Below, piece after piece: positions 34,298 through 43,884 of a stretch of 58,528 nt of DNA (position 1 is its first letter; each line of letters opens with the position of its first letter). The position numbers and the translations under genes were made by a program. The stretch is from Salegentibacter sp. 24 (GTDB lineage Bacteria > Bacteroidota > Bacteroidia > Flavobacteriales > Flavobacteriaceae), in assembly GCF_004362395.1 (NCBI RefSeq), contig NZ_SNWE01000025.1, positions 1 to 58,528 on the forward strand, given 5' to 3'. The notes below the pieces were generated by a model. It saw nothing but the letters and a program-made list of their open reading frames with translations, made no database searches and had not been told where the DNA came from.

Positions 34298-36199
34298 TTA
34301 TAAACCCGAATAGGTTTCTTTATACCATTTTTGAAAACAGAAAAAGGCCCAAACTCTAAAAGTATTATCCTGTTTTCCTGAGATATGATTTTCAACCAGG
34401 TTTTGTACAAACTCCTTTTTGAATAAATTCTGTTGTTCTAAAAAATTATTATCCATATAGGATTCCAGTTCCGGCTTCAGGTAGCCTCTTAACCAGTCGC
34501 CCACCGGAATACCAAAACCTTTTTTCGATTTATTCAAAAAATCTTTTGGAAAATATTCCTTAAAAGCTTCCTTTAAAATGTATTTCTTATCCCAACCTTT
34601 CATTAAATAATTTTCGGGAAGCTGACTCGTGAAATCCCAAAGCTTTTTATTCAGAAACGGTGCTCTTGATTCCAGGGAGGTCAGCATACTGGTGCGGTCA
34701 ACTTTGACCAGCATATCACCTTCAAGACTTAAGATCTTATCAATATTCCGGAAATCTGTCAGGTTTTTTGCTTTATTCCCCAGTTTACTTTTATAAGGCT
34801 TAAATACTTCCGACTTCACCCATTTTTCTTTTAATAAAAGAGAAACCTCCTCGCTCTGAAATGCAAGGGAGATAATATTATAATAAAAATCGCCCTCATA
34901 ATTGATCGCATTCATCAACTTTCTGAGCCTAAAACGGTTTCCACGTTTATCGTCCTGGGTACTTAAAAGTTTATTTGCTGCATCCCTCAATTTACCATGA
35001 AAATTCTCCGGTACCACAGCGGAATATTTGTGGTTCATTTTTCCGATATAATACTTGTTATACCCTCCGAAAATTTCATCTCCGCCATCGCCCGTGAGCG
35101 CGACCTTAACATGCTGTCTTGTTTTATTTGCTACAAGGTACGTAGGAAGAGATGAAGAATCTGCAAAAGGCTCGTCAAAATTCAACAATATTTCATCTAA
35201 ATTGCCCTTCAGATCATCTACAGACACTATAAATTCATGGTGATTACTGTTAATAATATTCGCTACCGTTCTTGACTTATCTGATTCATCGAAAGATTTT
35301 TTTTCAAAGCCTACAGAGAACGTATCAATATTAGTATCAAGCTGTTTCGATAATGCAAGCGAGACTACAGAAGAATCTACACCCCCGGAGAGAAAAGTAC
35401 CCAAGGGCACATCAGCCACAGACCTGCTTTTCACACTCTCCAGCACTAACTCGTGTGTTAATGATTTAGCTTCTTGAAAAGATATATCAGGATCAATCTC
35501 AATATTCCTTTCTGTTTTAATGGGCAAGATTTCCAATTCAAGGCTATCTGTTGAAATCTCCATATAATGATTAGCCTCTAACTTATATACCTCTTCGTAA
35601 ATAGAATAAGGTGCCGGGATATAGGTTAACCTAAAAAAAAGATTAAAACCTTCTTTTGAAATCTGAGGCTTTCCATTTAAGTTTTTCACTAAAGATTTCA
35701 ATTCAGAACCCCATATTATTTGATTTTCGGTTCTTGAATAGTAAAGAGGTTTTTCACCAAAAAAATCCCTGGTAATAAATATTTTGTTTTTAGTTCTATC
35801 ATAAATGCTAAAGGCAAACATGCCATCCAACATTCCAAAACTGTCTGTACCCCATTCCTCGTAAGCCTTTAAAATCGCCTCAGTATCTGAGGTAGTTTTA
35901 AATTCATGTCCCTTTTTCAGAAGAATTTCTTTTAGTTCTCGGTAATTATATATTTCACCATTAAAAAAAATGAGCATTTCCTCAGATTTATTAAATATTG
36001 GCTGCGCCCCTGTCCCCAGATCGATAATGGAAAGTCTGCGCATCGCCATTCCAATCGAAGATGAAACATTAGATTCGGTAAAAAAACCATCCTGATCTGG
36101 ACCCCGATGAATAATTTTATTATTCATCTCTTCAAGCTGGTGTCTTAAATCTTCCTGGCTTATTTGCCCTTTCTTAATAAAACCGTTAATTCCGCACAT
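34298..36199 (-). CDS. glutamine-dependent asparagine synthase-like amidotransferase
   Basis: 633 residues. N-terminal class II glutaminase with the catalytic Cys2 (MCGINGF) and IIHRGPDQDG, then an asparagine-synthase ATP-pyrophosphatase domain with PLGTFLSGGVDSSVVS (about 270). Full-length AsnB type. In polysaccharide loci such proteins (for example WbpS in Pseudomonas O-antigen loci) are thought to convert a uronic acid to its amide instead of making asparagine. Context supports that here. It lies between the ABC flippase and a polysaccharide deacetylase. Confidence 0.85.
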   Translation of the reverse strand: MCGINGFIKKGQISQEDLRHQLEEMNNKIIHRGPDQDGFFTESNVSSSIGMAMRRLSIIDLGTGAQPIFNKSEEMLIFFNGEIYNYRELKEILLKKGHEFKTTSDTEAILKAYEEWGTDSFGMLDGMFAFSIYDRTKNKIFITRDFFGEKPLYYSRTENQIIWGSELKSLVKNLNGKPQISKEGFNLFFRLTYIPAPYSIYEEVYKLEANHYMEISTDSLELEILPIKTERNIEIDPDISFQEAKSLTHELVLESVKSRSVADVPLGTFLSGGVDSSVVSLALSKQLDTNIDTFSVGFEKKSFDESDKSRTVANIINSNHHEFIVSVDDLKGNLDEILLNFDEPFADSSSLPTYLVANKTRQHVKVALTGDGGDEIFGGYNKYYIGKMNHKYSAVVPENFHGKLRDAANKLLSTQDDKRGNRFRLRKLMNAINYEGDFYYNIISLAFQSEEVSLLLKEKWVKSEVFKPYKSKLGNKAKNLTDFRNIDKILSLEGDMLVKVDRTSMLTSLESRAPFLNKKLWDFTSQLPENYLMKGWDKKYILKEAFKEYFPKDFLNKSKKGFGIPVGDWLRGYLKPELESYMDNNFLEQQNLFKKEFVQNLVENHISGKQDNTFRVWAFFCFQKWYKETYSGL

Positions 36200-36250
36200 A
36201 TATTATTTCTAAAGCCTGCAAATATATAAGTATAAAGCCAAATTTTATTT

Positions 36251-37216
36251 TTAAAGCCCGAACAGCTTTCCAGTTTCACACATATTTAACGATATATAGC
36301 CATATTTTTGTCGTAAAGTGTCAAAATGCATTAGTAGTTCTTCCAAATCCTTTAAATTCTCCTGTGGATGATCCCCAAAGTTGTGTGGATGCCACCATAG
36401 ATGATAAAATTCCTTAGCTTTGGCAGCTTTGGTCATTTCATTTTTAATCCTTTTTAATTTCAAGGTATTCAACCTTTTATTGGGGTAATAAGGCCTTAGT
36501 AATCTACTAGCCTTTTGAGAAAATGGATGATTACCTGCAACAATATTTTCAGAAAGTTTATAAGATTTATTATTTGGACCAATATAGGCATCTCCTGTTC
36601 TAAAGACTTTATTTATTAAAGATTCACTTTTAGTATCCTTCCAATACCAATTGCTAGGATTTGACCGGACATTTTGAATTCCCTGCTTTTTACATACTTC
36701 CAAATATTTCTCATTAAACTGATTTCGGGGAAAAACTAATGATTTTAACTCCACTCCCAGCTTCTTAGCCATCTTGATAGATAGTCGAAGATCTGTTTCA
36801 AAACTCTCGATGGTCTGTCCCTTCTCAAGGCAATAATAATGTGAATAGGTATGAGTGGCAACCTCCTGTAATGGAGTATTTTTAATTTGATTTATAAGGC
36901 CGGGAGCAAAACACAATGCTTCGGTTTCATTTGATTGAATTGCCATCCCATATTTGTAGGCTGAGAGAGCTGCATTGGAATATTCTGGATAGTTATCTGG
37001 TTTATTAGTATTCCATTCTTCCCAATTCTCATTGAACAGCATTCCTACAGTAGCCCAGGTACAGGAAATATTATATTTGTCAAAAAGTTGGAGAATTTGC
37101 GGAATAAGTTCCCGGGTATTTTTAAAGTACTCTTTTTTTTCCCTCCAATCAACCTTATCAAAAACGCCCCACAGTAATTCAAAATCCAGTGAAATAACTA
37201 AAGCCCCATTTTTCAT
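36251..37216 (-). CDS. NodB-type polysaccharide deacetylase family protein
   Basis: 321 residues with a NodB homology fold: SLDFELLWG (Asp about 10-12, the first metal/base motif), ATHTYSHYYC with the HxxxH-like metal histidines (about 137-145), and a C-terminal WWHPHNFGDHP carrying the catalytic His. There is no signal peptide, so it is cytosolic and would act on a nucleotide- or lipid-linked precursor, unlike secreted deacetylases. It lies 51 bases upstream of asnB-like in transcription order. The substrate is unknown. Confidence 0.75.
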   Translation of the reverse strand: MKNGALVISLDFELLWGVFDKVDWREKKEYFKNTRELIPQILQLFDKYNISCTWATVGMLFNENWEEWNTNKPDNYPEYSNAALSAYKYGMAIQSNETEALCFAPGLINQIKNTPLQEVATHTYSHYYCLEKGQTIESFETDLRLSIKMAKKLGVELKSLVFPRNQFNEKYLEVCKKQGIQNVRSNPSNWYWKDTKSESLINKVFRTGDAYIGPNNKSYKLSENIVAGNHPFSQKASRLLRPYYPNKRLNTLKLKRIKNEMTKAAKAKEFYHLWWHPHNFGDHPQENLKDLEELLMHFDTLRQKYGYISLNMCETGKLFGL

Positions 37217-37464
37217 ATCTTATAATTATATTCGAAACTAACAACAAATTGTAATGAACATTTGTGAATGTCTAAAAATAAATACATTACAATATAATCC
37301 TCTACTTAACCAAAATTAATAACCCCAATACGCCCTCCATATGAAACCCATCAAAGAGTGTGCTATGGAAAAGCTGTTTCTTTTAATTTTCAAATTTCTT
37401 TGGACCACTTGATGGAATTCAAAGACCAAACAGCCTCAAATGACCATTGAAATTAACTAATTCC
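37217..37464. other. 248-base gap with nested inverted repeat, no intact gene
   Basis: Between the deacetylase and the polymerase genes. It holds an 8-base inverted repeat TTGTAATG (37249-37256) / CATTACAA (37285-37292), enclosing a smaller ACATT/AATGT hairpin. There is no T-run, so it is not a convincing terminator. Short open stretches on the right-hand half could be decayed coding sequence, but nothing is recognisable. Confidence 0.4.
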
Positions 37465-38667
37465 TCAAACAGTTGCCAATTCACTCTTCCTATTTCTTTC
37501 CCTAAGCCGTTTAAGTTTTAACAACTTATCATATTTTTTCTTAGCCAGATAGTAATAAATGACAAAGAATATATAGTACATAACCATAGATTTTTGTCGC
37601 ATAATTATTCCCAGGTTAGACATAACGAAGGTCATGGCAAAAGAAGTACTTATAAATATTACAAAACTCATCTTCACCACTGCAGGAGATTTCTTTATAA
37701 ATTTTATAAAATCTTTTTTCAAAATTTTAAAAAATAACAACAAATAGATCAGATTCTCGGCGGAAACTATTAAACCGAGCATGTTAGGTGCATCAATAAA
37801 CAAAGGCCTAAACCAAAAGGTAAATAATTTAAAGGGCAAAGGATAAGAAGACATATCTACTCCAGATCCGGCTGAACTAAGATCTTCCGCCCGCTCTTCA
37901 GACTGTTCTTGGAAGTCAGCTATAATATTTTCGGAATTCTGCAAGTTCATTACCGCCAAAATCTGATCCTGCAATAAAACAAGGGCCCCACCAAGGGTTA
38001 AAAAAACAAGGGCCTTTTGCCAAAACGGAATTTTTTCTTTTCCGCTCATATATCCTAAGACTGTTCCTATAGCAACGAACATAAACATATGAGGTCTTAT
38101 ATAATAAATAATAATCGACCCCAGGATCAATAAATTAATACGCTTCTTAGGTTTTATAATTGCATAAGAAAACATCATTAAACCTAAAAAAATAGCAGAT
38201 CCTTTTCCCAGAGAAGCAGTCCAGAAATGCATATTAGGAAAGAATAAAATAAGCGTTAACAGGTCAAAATTTTTAAATACTTTAATCTTAATAGGTATTT
38301 TTTCTCTTATAAATAAATATGCATATAAAAAACCCAGGTATCCGAACCAAGCGAAGGTTACCATGAGCATATCGTAAGAAAACCCGATAGAATAAAAGGG
38401 ATAACCAAAAAAATGTATAAAGGCCGTATCGGTGCCAAATAATTCCAACCAACCACCTTGATGACCGGATATTTCTCTAAAGTAATTCTTAGAATCGGAA
38501 GGATTATTATAGGCATACCAGGTATAGACCCCGTAAAATACCAAATGATATAAATACAGTAAGTTGAGTTTCTTTTTATCAAAAAATGCATGTCGCTTAG
38601 AATAAGCTCCAAAAATCACCTGATTGAGGATGAAAAATAATATTATTAAAAAGAAAACTCCTAACAT
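37465..38667 (-). CDS. Wzy/EpsG-like polysaccharide polymerase
   Basis: 400 residues with about ten to eleven hydrophobic segments spread along the chain and a charged loop near 255-275 (ADFQEQSEERAEDLS). This layout, the WYAYNNPSDSKNYF segment near the N-terminus and its single copy in the locus fit the EpsG/Wzy repeat-unit polymerase family. Wzy proteins share little sequence, so identification relies on topology and context. It lies one base after the GNAT gene stop. Confidence 0.7.
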   Translation of the reverse strand: MLGVFFLIILFFILNQVIFGAYSKRHAFFDKKKLNLLYLYHLVFYGVYTWYAYNNPSDSKNYFREISGHQGGWLELFGTDTAFIHFFGYPFYSIGFSYDMLMVTFAWFGYLGFLYAYLFIREKIPIKIKVFKNFDLLTLILFFPNMHFWTASLGKGSAIFLGLMMFSYAIIKPKKRINLLILGSIIIYYIRPHMFMFVAIGTVLGYMSGKEKIPFWQKALVFLTLGGALVLLQDQILAVMNLQNSENIIADFQEQSEERAEDLSSAGSGVDMSSYPLPFKLFTFWFRPLFIDAPNMLGLIVSAENLIYLLLFFKILKKDFIKFIKKSPAVVKMSFVIFISTSFAMTFVMSNLGIIMRQKSMVMYYIFFVIYYYLAKKKYDKLLKLKRLRERNRKSELATV

Positions 38668-38668
38668 A

Positions 38669-39610
38669 TTAAAACAACTCTAAGTCTCCTAAACTATTAT
38701 TCCAGTTATTGATTTTTAAAAAATATGCCTGATCTTGATTCTTTAAACTTAACGCATTAAAAGTAAGTATTGGCCCTAGATTACCTTTTTTGCCACTCAT
38801 AGAAATTAAATTGGGTGAAAAGCTAATAATATGGCAATTAAACCTAGAGACTAACTTATTGATGATTTTTTTAAGTTCCTTTATCCGGATTATATTCTCA
38901 TCATATAGGCATTCAGCAATCCTAAATTCTCTAAACTTACCTCTCTTTTTTATATATATTGCTAGATAATATCCTGCTCCGGCGTCAATTTCATAAGATT
39001 GTAACGGATTTTTCTCATAACGCCACATCAAAATTTCAGCAGATTTAGGTGTAAATAATCCGGTTTTAGTGGCTAAATTCTTATTCCAGTTCTGGCATAA
39101 TTCTTCTATCTGATTCTGAGAAATATTCTTGTTCAGTTTATAAACCGTTTCCTTATTTGTAAGATTCAAAAATGACAAAGAAGGTTTTAAACCTATATTA
39201 ATTTTTCCAACCTTCCGCCAACCCATTTTCAGATATCCTGGCCTGCTTTTTTCATTCGGGGTATTAAAAATGAAATTATCATGATCCGCTTTTGCATAGT
39301 CAACAGCTTTTAATGTCAACTTTTTAAAAATACCTTTCCCCTGATGGTTAGGATGCGTCGCAGTATCTACCGCCCTTAGGGCAGAAAATTGTTTTGAGCC
39401 ATGTTGCCATTTCCAACGCATAAATGCACGTACCCCAATTATTTTATTATCCTCTATAGCTAGGAAAACTATTGATTTCCCAAAGGGATTGTCAATATGC
39501 TTAAATCTCCACACTTTTTCTGAAAGCTCTAATTGACCCTCTCCAAGACTCGCTTTTAAAACATCAACAATATCAGGGATATCATTTTCATTAGCTACCC
39601 GAATCTCCAT
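38669..39610 (-). CDS. GNAT-family acyltransferase
   Basis: 313 residues. N-terminal GNAT fold: RVANENDIPDIVDVL, then the acyl-CoA pyrophosphate loop AVDTATHPNHQGKGIFKKLT (about 82-101) with its Q/R-x-x-G-x-G/A pattern (HQGKGI). A second half of about 150 residues has no recognised motif. Probably acetylates or otherwise acylates a sugar amine or a nucleotide sugar of this locus. It sits next to the polymerase gene, downstream of a gap without a gene. Confidence 0.75.
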   Translation of the reverse strand: MEIRVANENDIPDIVDVLKASLGEGQLELSEKVWRFKHIDNPFGKSIVFLAIEDNKIIGVRAFMRWKWQHGSKQFSALRAVDTATHPNHQGKGIFKKLTLKAVDYAKADHDNFIFNTPNEKSRPGYLKMGWRKVGKINIGLKPSLSFLNLTNKETVYKLNKNISQNQIEELCQNWNKNLATKTGLFTPKSAEILMWRYEKNPLQSYEIDAGAGYYLAIYIKKRGKFREFRIAECLYDENIIRIKELKKIINKLVSRFNCHIISFSPNLISMSGKKGNLGPILTFNALSLKNQDQAYFLKINNWNNSLGDLELF

Positions 39611-39946
39611 ATTTATAAATTTATTTTTTATTTATATTATCTATTAAATTACAGATTAACGAGGTAATAATAACACCATAGTGTCCAGAAAGAGTTGTCC
39701 TAGCACTATCAATTGATCAAACACACAACTAATCAATTGGTTATAAGAAGATCATGATATAAACAGAAGTTCTTGGAGTGGTAACCCTATCCTATACATA
39801 AATCCACTGTATCTTCATTCAATTTCACTATACTTCTAAATATTGGTATTGTAAAAGAAAAAGGAATTTGGCAATCCTTTACTTCAACTAAACCATAACC
39901 AATTAAAATATTAATGATTCCACTACTTTATAATATTAAAATTTTA
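39611..39946. other. 336-base gap without an intact gene
   Basis: AT-rich and without a full open frame. On the minus strand a stretch of about 45 codons is open (from about 39922 to the stop at 39787), reading IINILIGYGLVEVKDC at its start; it has no identifiable product and may be decayed coding DNA. An inverted repeat CAATTGAT (39710-39717) / ATCAATTG (39732-39739) lies within. No terminator or clear promoter is seen. Confidence 0.4.
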
Positions 39947-41062
39947 TTAATCAACCATCAGCTCAAAATAACATTTCTCTAACTCTTCCACCATCGTGGA
40001 CAGACTAAATGAAACTACCACCCGAATTCTTGCTGCCTCCTGTAATTCCTTCAGTCGTTCTGGTTTTTTTAATAATACCATGCAATTGGCTGCAAGTGCC
40101 GGGGCATCTCCAACTTCATTTAACAACCCGTCCCTATCACTTCTCACAGCTTCTACAACCCCCCCTGCTTTTGTCGAAACAATAGCGCAACCACATCCCA
40201 TCGCCTCAAGTAAGGCTATAGGTAAACCTTCAAACTGAGAACTCATCATAAAAATATCCATAGCAGATAAATATGCTACGGTATTGGTTTGCAGTCCAGG
40301 AAGAAAAATCCTATTTTCCAAGCCGTATTCCCTAATAAGTCTTTTTATTTCCTGCTCTTTTGGCCCTGCACCCACTATCATACCGAACACCTCCGGAAAT
40401 GATTCGTTAATTATTTTAAAAGCTTTCACCCAGGTCACAAGATCCTTTTGTTCCCTAAAAACCGCTAGATTTCCAATTATTAAAGCCTCGTCGGGAATAT
40501 TCATTTCTTTCCTTAATTCTTCGGCTGCATTTTTATCTCTGCTAAACTTCTGGGTATTGACCCCATTTAACAAAGTTTGCACAGGAATTTTCGGGTTTAT
40601 ATTATTCTTTACTGACTTAGTTACATCAGCCGAAACTCCTAAAACTTTACTTTGCCAGTTAAAAGACAGTGCATTTAGTTTCCTGGTAACAATATGATAA
40701 CGTTCCTGTATATTATGCTCGGTATAAATTACCGGGATTTCTATATTCTTAAAGACAAGCCTGGAAAGAAAACCAGACCAAGGTAAGTGGGAATGAATAA
40801 TATCAATTTTATTCCTTTTGCAATAAACTGAGACCTCCTTATATTTTGAAAGCAATTTTATATTGTTTCCAGCTTCCATACAATTTACAATTCCTCCAGC
40901 TTCTTTAATTTCTGTTACCATCTGATTCTTCCACGGAAGAAAATAGATATAATGAAATTCAAATTTCTCTTTATTGTGCACTCTTAAGGTTTCCGGAAGT
41001 AGCATTTCTGCACCACCTCTTCCCAGAGATTTTATTATATGAAGTATCTTAAGTTTGGACAT
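39947..41062 (-). CDS. GT4 glycosyltransferase
   Basis: 371 residues, GT-B fold. Seen: KILHIIKSLGRGGAEMLLPE at the N-terminus (glycine-rich loop GGAE), IIGNLAVFREQKDLVTWV (about 195), VGAGPKEQEIKRL, and the donor site SSQFEGLPIALLEAMGCG with the EX7E glutamates (about 280-290). A standard sugar-adding enzyme of the repeat unit; donor unknown. It is flanked by noncoding gaps of 336 and 130 bases, so it may have its own promoter. Confidence 0.8.
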   Translation of the reverse strand: MSKLKILHIIKSLGRGGAEMLLPETLRVHNKEKFEFHYIYFLPWKNQMVTEIKEAGGIVNCMEAGNNIKLLSKYKEVSVYCKRNKIDIIHSHLPWSGFLSRLVFKNIEIPVIYTEHNIQERYHIVTRKLNALSFNWQSKVLGVSADVTKSVKNNINPKIPVQTLLNGVNTQKFSRDKNAAEELRKEMNIPDEALIIGNLAVFREQKDLVTWVKAFKIINESFPEVFGMIVGAGPKEQEIKRLIREYGLENRIFLPGLQTNTVAYLSAMDIFMMSSQFEGLPIALLEAMGCGCAIVSTKAGGVVEAVRSDRDGLLNEVGDAPALAANCMVLLKKPERLKELQEAARIRVVVSFSLSTMVEELEKCYFELMVD

Positions 41063-41192
41063 AGAGCAAATAAAGCTGTAAAGTTAAGCCATTAAACTCC
41101 TTTACCAAGAAATTTAAAATTAATTAAGATTTCAAAGTTCTATACCTCCTTAGATTCAAGGTAATTTAAAGTCATAGGTTAGAACCAGTTTT

Positions 41193-42266
41193 CTATTTAC
41201 CAATAACCCTCTTATAAAACACCAAAAATTCTACTGCAAGCTTACTATTTATAAACTTTTCAGTGACCATTTCATAGGCTTTTTCTATTTGAGAACTATT
41301 AATTTTCTTTAAATTATCCAATATAGCATTAGTAAACTCCTTTTCATTCCCTTTTTCAACCAATGTACCGGTTTCAATATTAATAATTTCATTAATTCCC
41401 CCAACATCGTAAGCAACTACAGGAGTCTTACAATACATAGCTTCGAGTAACACTCCTGGCAGACCTTCGATATTACTTGGTAAAATTAAAAGCTGACTGG
41501 CTTTAATGTAATCTAATGGATTATTTACGAAACCATAAAATGTAACATATTCTTCAATACCAAACTCGCGTACTAAACCTTCAGTTTCAATTCTTAATGG
41601 ACCATCACCAATCAAATGAAGCTGAGTTCTTGACTCTTTTTCAACTACTTTTTTAAAAATTCTTAATAGTCCTTCGTGATTTTTTTCAAAGGTAAAACCT
41701 CCTACATGTACAATATTATAATCGGCCTCATCAGAAAACTCTACAGGCTTAATATTTAATTCCCCCTCAAGGCCAATAGGAATTACTTTAGTTTTCAATT
41801 TCAAAAAAGGAAAATGCTCTATAAGGTCTTTTCTAGATTTTTCTGAGACGGAAGCAACCGCAGCTATGTTACGATAAAGAAAAGTATTAAACTTTTTTTG
41901 AAAATACTGATTCAAGTATTGTCCTACTTCACTGGCATTTCTAAAAATTATTGGAGTTTTCCAACCAAATATTCTTTTGGAAATAACAGAATACTTTAAG
42001 GTATCCCCAGAATTAGCTTGTACGATATCCGGTTGAAAATCCTTTATCTCCTTAGCTAATCTTTTCCATGCTTTCCAATCAAAAAATTGATCCTCTTGCC
42101 CATTTAAATTCCCTATGGGGCCTATCCACGGTAATTTTGATTTCCCATTATAAACAGTGACAATCTTAATATCATGTTTTAATCTCTTTTGGTGACTGGC
42201 TAACTGGCAAGCAAAGGTTTCAGCCCCTCTGTTCTGTGGTTTATGAATTAAATGAAGTATTTTCAC
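41193..42266 (-). CDS. GT4 glycosyltransferase
   Basis: About 357 residues, GT-B fold. Seen: KILHLIHKPQNRGAETFACQLA (read from the start), IVHVGGFTFEKNHEGLLRIF (about 190), LIGDGPLRIETEGLV and the donor site PSNIEGLPGVLLEAMYCKTP with EX7E glutamates. I place the start at the GTG at 42266, one base after the stop of the upstream gene, because the family usually begins KILHLI. An ATG at 42296 is also in frame, but its first ten residues would lie in the upstream gene. Donor and acceptor unknown. Confidence 0.75.
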   Translation of the reverse strand: MKILHLIHKPQNRGAETFACQLASHQKRLKHDIKIVTVYNGKSKLPWIGPIGNLNGQEDQFFDWKAWKRLAKEIKDFQPDIVQANSGDTLKYSVISKRIFGWKTPIIFRNASEVGQYLNQYFQKKFNTFLYRNIAAVASVSEKSRKDLIEHFPFLKLKTKVIPIGLEGELNIKPVEFSDEADYNIVHVGGFTFEKNHEGLLRIFKKVVEKESRTQLHLIGDGPLRIETEGLVREFGIEEYVTFYGFVNNPLDYIKASQLLILPSNIEGLPGVLLEAMYCKTPVVAYDVGGINEIINIETGTLVEKGNEKEFTNAILDNLKKINSSQIEKAYEMVTEKFINSKLAVEFLVFYKRVIGK

Positions 42267-42267
42267 G

Positions 42268-43884
42268 TTATTTCTTAATTTTTCCCTGGGCATCAATTAC
42301 CGTAAATCCCTCTTCGAAATTTAAAGTATGAGCGGCTAGTAAGTCCTTATCCCATTTTGGTAATATATCACTAAGCTTTTCCTCAATGAATTCAGTAGTA
42401 GATAATTGTTTAATTTCATTAATCTGTATCCCATATCCGTATTTGGGAGCACCGATTTGTGTTGGTCTTAATAACCTACCGTTTTCCTTGAAAATTTTCC
42501 CGGCCGGTCGCGCACCCCTAACATCCAAACTCAAGGGATTCAAGGGATGAGAAACCCAATTTTCTGAATCCAATTCTTTAGAATAGTACAGGTGTAAATA
42601 TTGATCTCTATTTCCTCCTTCAGATAATTTTTCAGTTCCGAAAAGATACCAGTAGCCTTCATGAAAATATAGGCTGGCATCATAAATTTGCTTGTTACTA
42701 AAAATTTTTTGGTATTTTTTCCATCTTTCAGGAAACTCTTCACTCTTATATAACCAAAGTTCATTGGCATCAGCTGACTCAGGTAGCATATAATAATTTG
42801 AATCCTCCTTAAAAATAAATGGATAGGACAAATGATATTCTTCATTTAGTACTTCTACCGGTCTCTCATTTAATAAGGTTCCTTTTTCATCGAATTGAAA
42901 GAGACTAATGTGACCATTTCCAGTACCTATTTTTATTTCTTCAAAAAATAAATAGAACCTTTGGTTTTCTTTAATTATAAATGGATCGGCCCAGTCATAT
43001 CCCTTAGGAGGATATAGAGTCTTATACCTGAAAATGTTCTTTTCTAAAAAAGAGTCTTTTTTAAATTTATATAGAATATACCATTGGGGAAAGGAAAATT
43101 TTTCTTTAGCTACTTCTAAAATCCTTCTACTCCAGAAAAGTAGTAATATTTTTACTGAAGTACTATTGTCTGGATCTTTATAAAGTGGATGGCAGTAAAA
43201 TTGAAATGAACTTTTTTCTACTTCATATTTCAATATGCCACGGCTTAATTCATCTAGGGCCAAATTAAACAATTCTATCCCTGCCCAAAATGCTTCGTTT
43301 TTATTTCGGTAAAAAGATGTGGTATTGGTTTTTATAAAAGACCGTTTTATAACTTTTCCGCCATCTAGCTCCTCAGATAACTTTTGAAGCGTTATGCCTG
43401 TAACATCTTCCCTGTTAGCTACTTCCCAAAAAGCAGGCGGGCCACCTCGGTTTATACGATTATCACCGTGGTGAAGTGACCATACACCATTTTTTGCTGC
43501 ATCTAAAATTCCTCCCCTCAAAATACCAAAACCAAACCGGATCATAATATCTAAATCCAGATCCTTAATCCTTTCTATGTCTTTTATTGCAACCCTATAA
43601 CTAAATCGTTTTTCTTCTCCTTCTATATAATAAATAGGTAAATCCTTTTCGTTTTTTTCAAGTGAAATCTCTTTAAATACATCTTTCTTTACAGGAAAAA
43701 TTTTTCGATCTAATACCTGTGAAGCACGATAGAAAAATGAACCAGGAACTACGTATTTAGGTTTATTAGCATTTATTATAAAAGTAGTGAGTTCCAGATT
43801 CGGATGGGATTTTATGTAATTTATAATTTCATTTTGCCACCTCTTTATTTTTAGATTATCCAATAAAAGTCCTATTCTAACCAT
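42268..43884 (-). CDS. formyltransferase-like domain fused to a beta-propeller (GINT1-like) domain
   Basis: 538 residues. The N-terminal 235 or so resemble the formyl_trans fold: GVWSLHHGDNRINRGGPP (133-150) with a conserved His138, and EELDGGKV (171-178) with Asp174 at the place of the catalytic Asp of Fmt/ArnA-type enzymes. The usual Asn before the His is Ser. The C-terminal 300 residues are aromatic-rich blade repeats (YDWADPFII, LSYPFIF, YDASLYFHEGYWYLFG) like the five-bladed GH43/glucosamine-inositolphosphorylceramide transferase domain. Probably modifies or transfers a sugar of the repeat unit. Exact reaction unknown. Confidence 0.7.
   Translation of the reverse strand: MVRIGLLLDNLKIKRWQNEIINYIKSHPNLELTTFIINANKPKYVVPGSFFYRASQVLDRKIFPVKKDVFKEISLEKNEKDLPIYYIEGEEKRFSYRVAIKDIERIKDLDLDIMIRFGFGILRGGILDAAKNGVWSLHHGDNRINRGGPPAFWEVANREDVTGITLQKLSEELDGGKVIKRSFIKTNTTSFYRNKNEAFWAGIELFNLALDELSRGILKYEVEKSSFQFYCHPLYKDPDNSTSVKILLLFWSRRILEVAKEKFSFPQWYILYKFKKDSFLEKNIFRYKTLYPPKGYDWADPFIIKENQRFYLFFEEIKIGTGNGHISLFQFDEKGTLLNERPVEVLNEEYHLSYPFIFKEDSNYYMLPESADANELWLYKSEEFPERWKKYQKIFSNKQIYDASLYFHEGYWYLFGTEKLSEGGNRDQYLHLYYSKELDSENWVSHPLNPLSLDVRGARPAGKIFKENGRLLRPTQIGAPKYGYGIQINEIKQLSTTEFIEEKLSDILPKWDKDLLAAHTLNFEEGFTVIDAQGKIKK

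Noticed and set aside
37217-37464. Nested inverted repeat as a terminator after the polymerase gene
   Set aside because: No T-run follows on the minus strand and the outer stem has a 28-base loop, so termination is not supported.
39661-39740. Possible insertion-sequence end in the 39.6-39.9 kb gap
   Set aside because: No matching inverted end, target duplication or transposase piece was found; only a short local inverted repeat is present.
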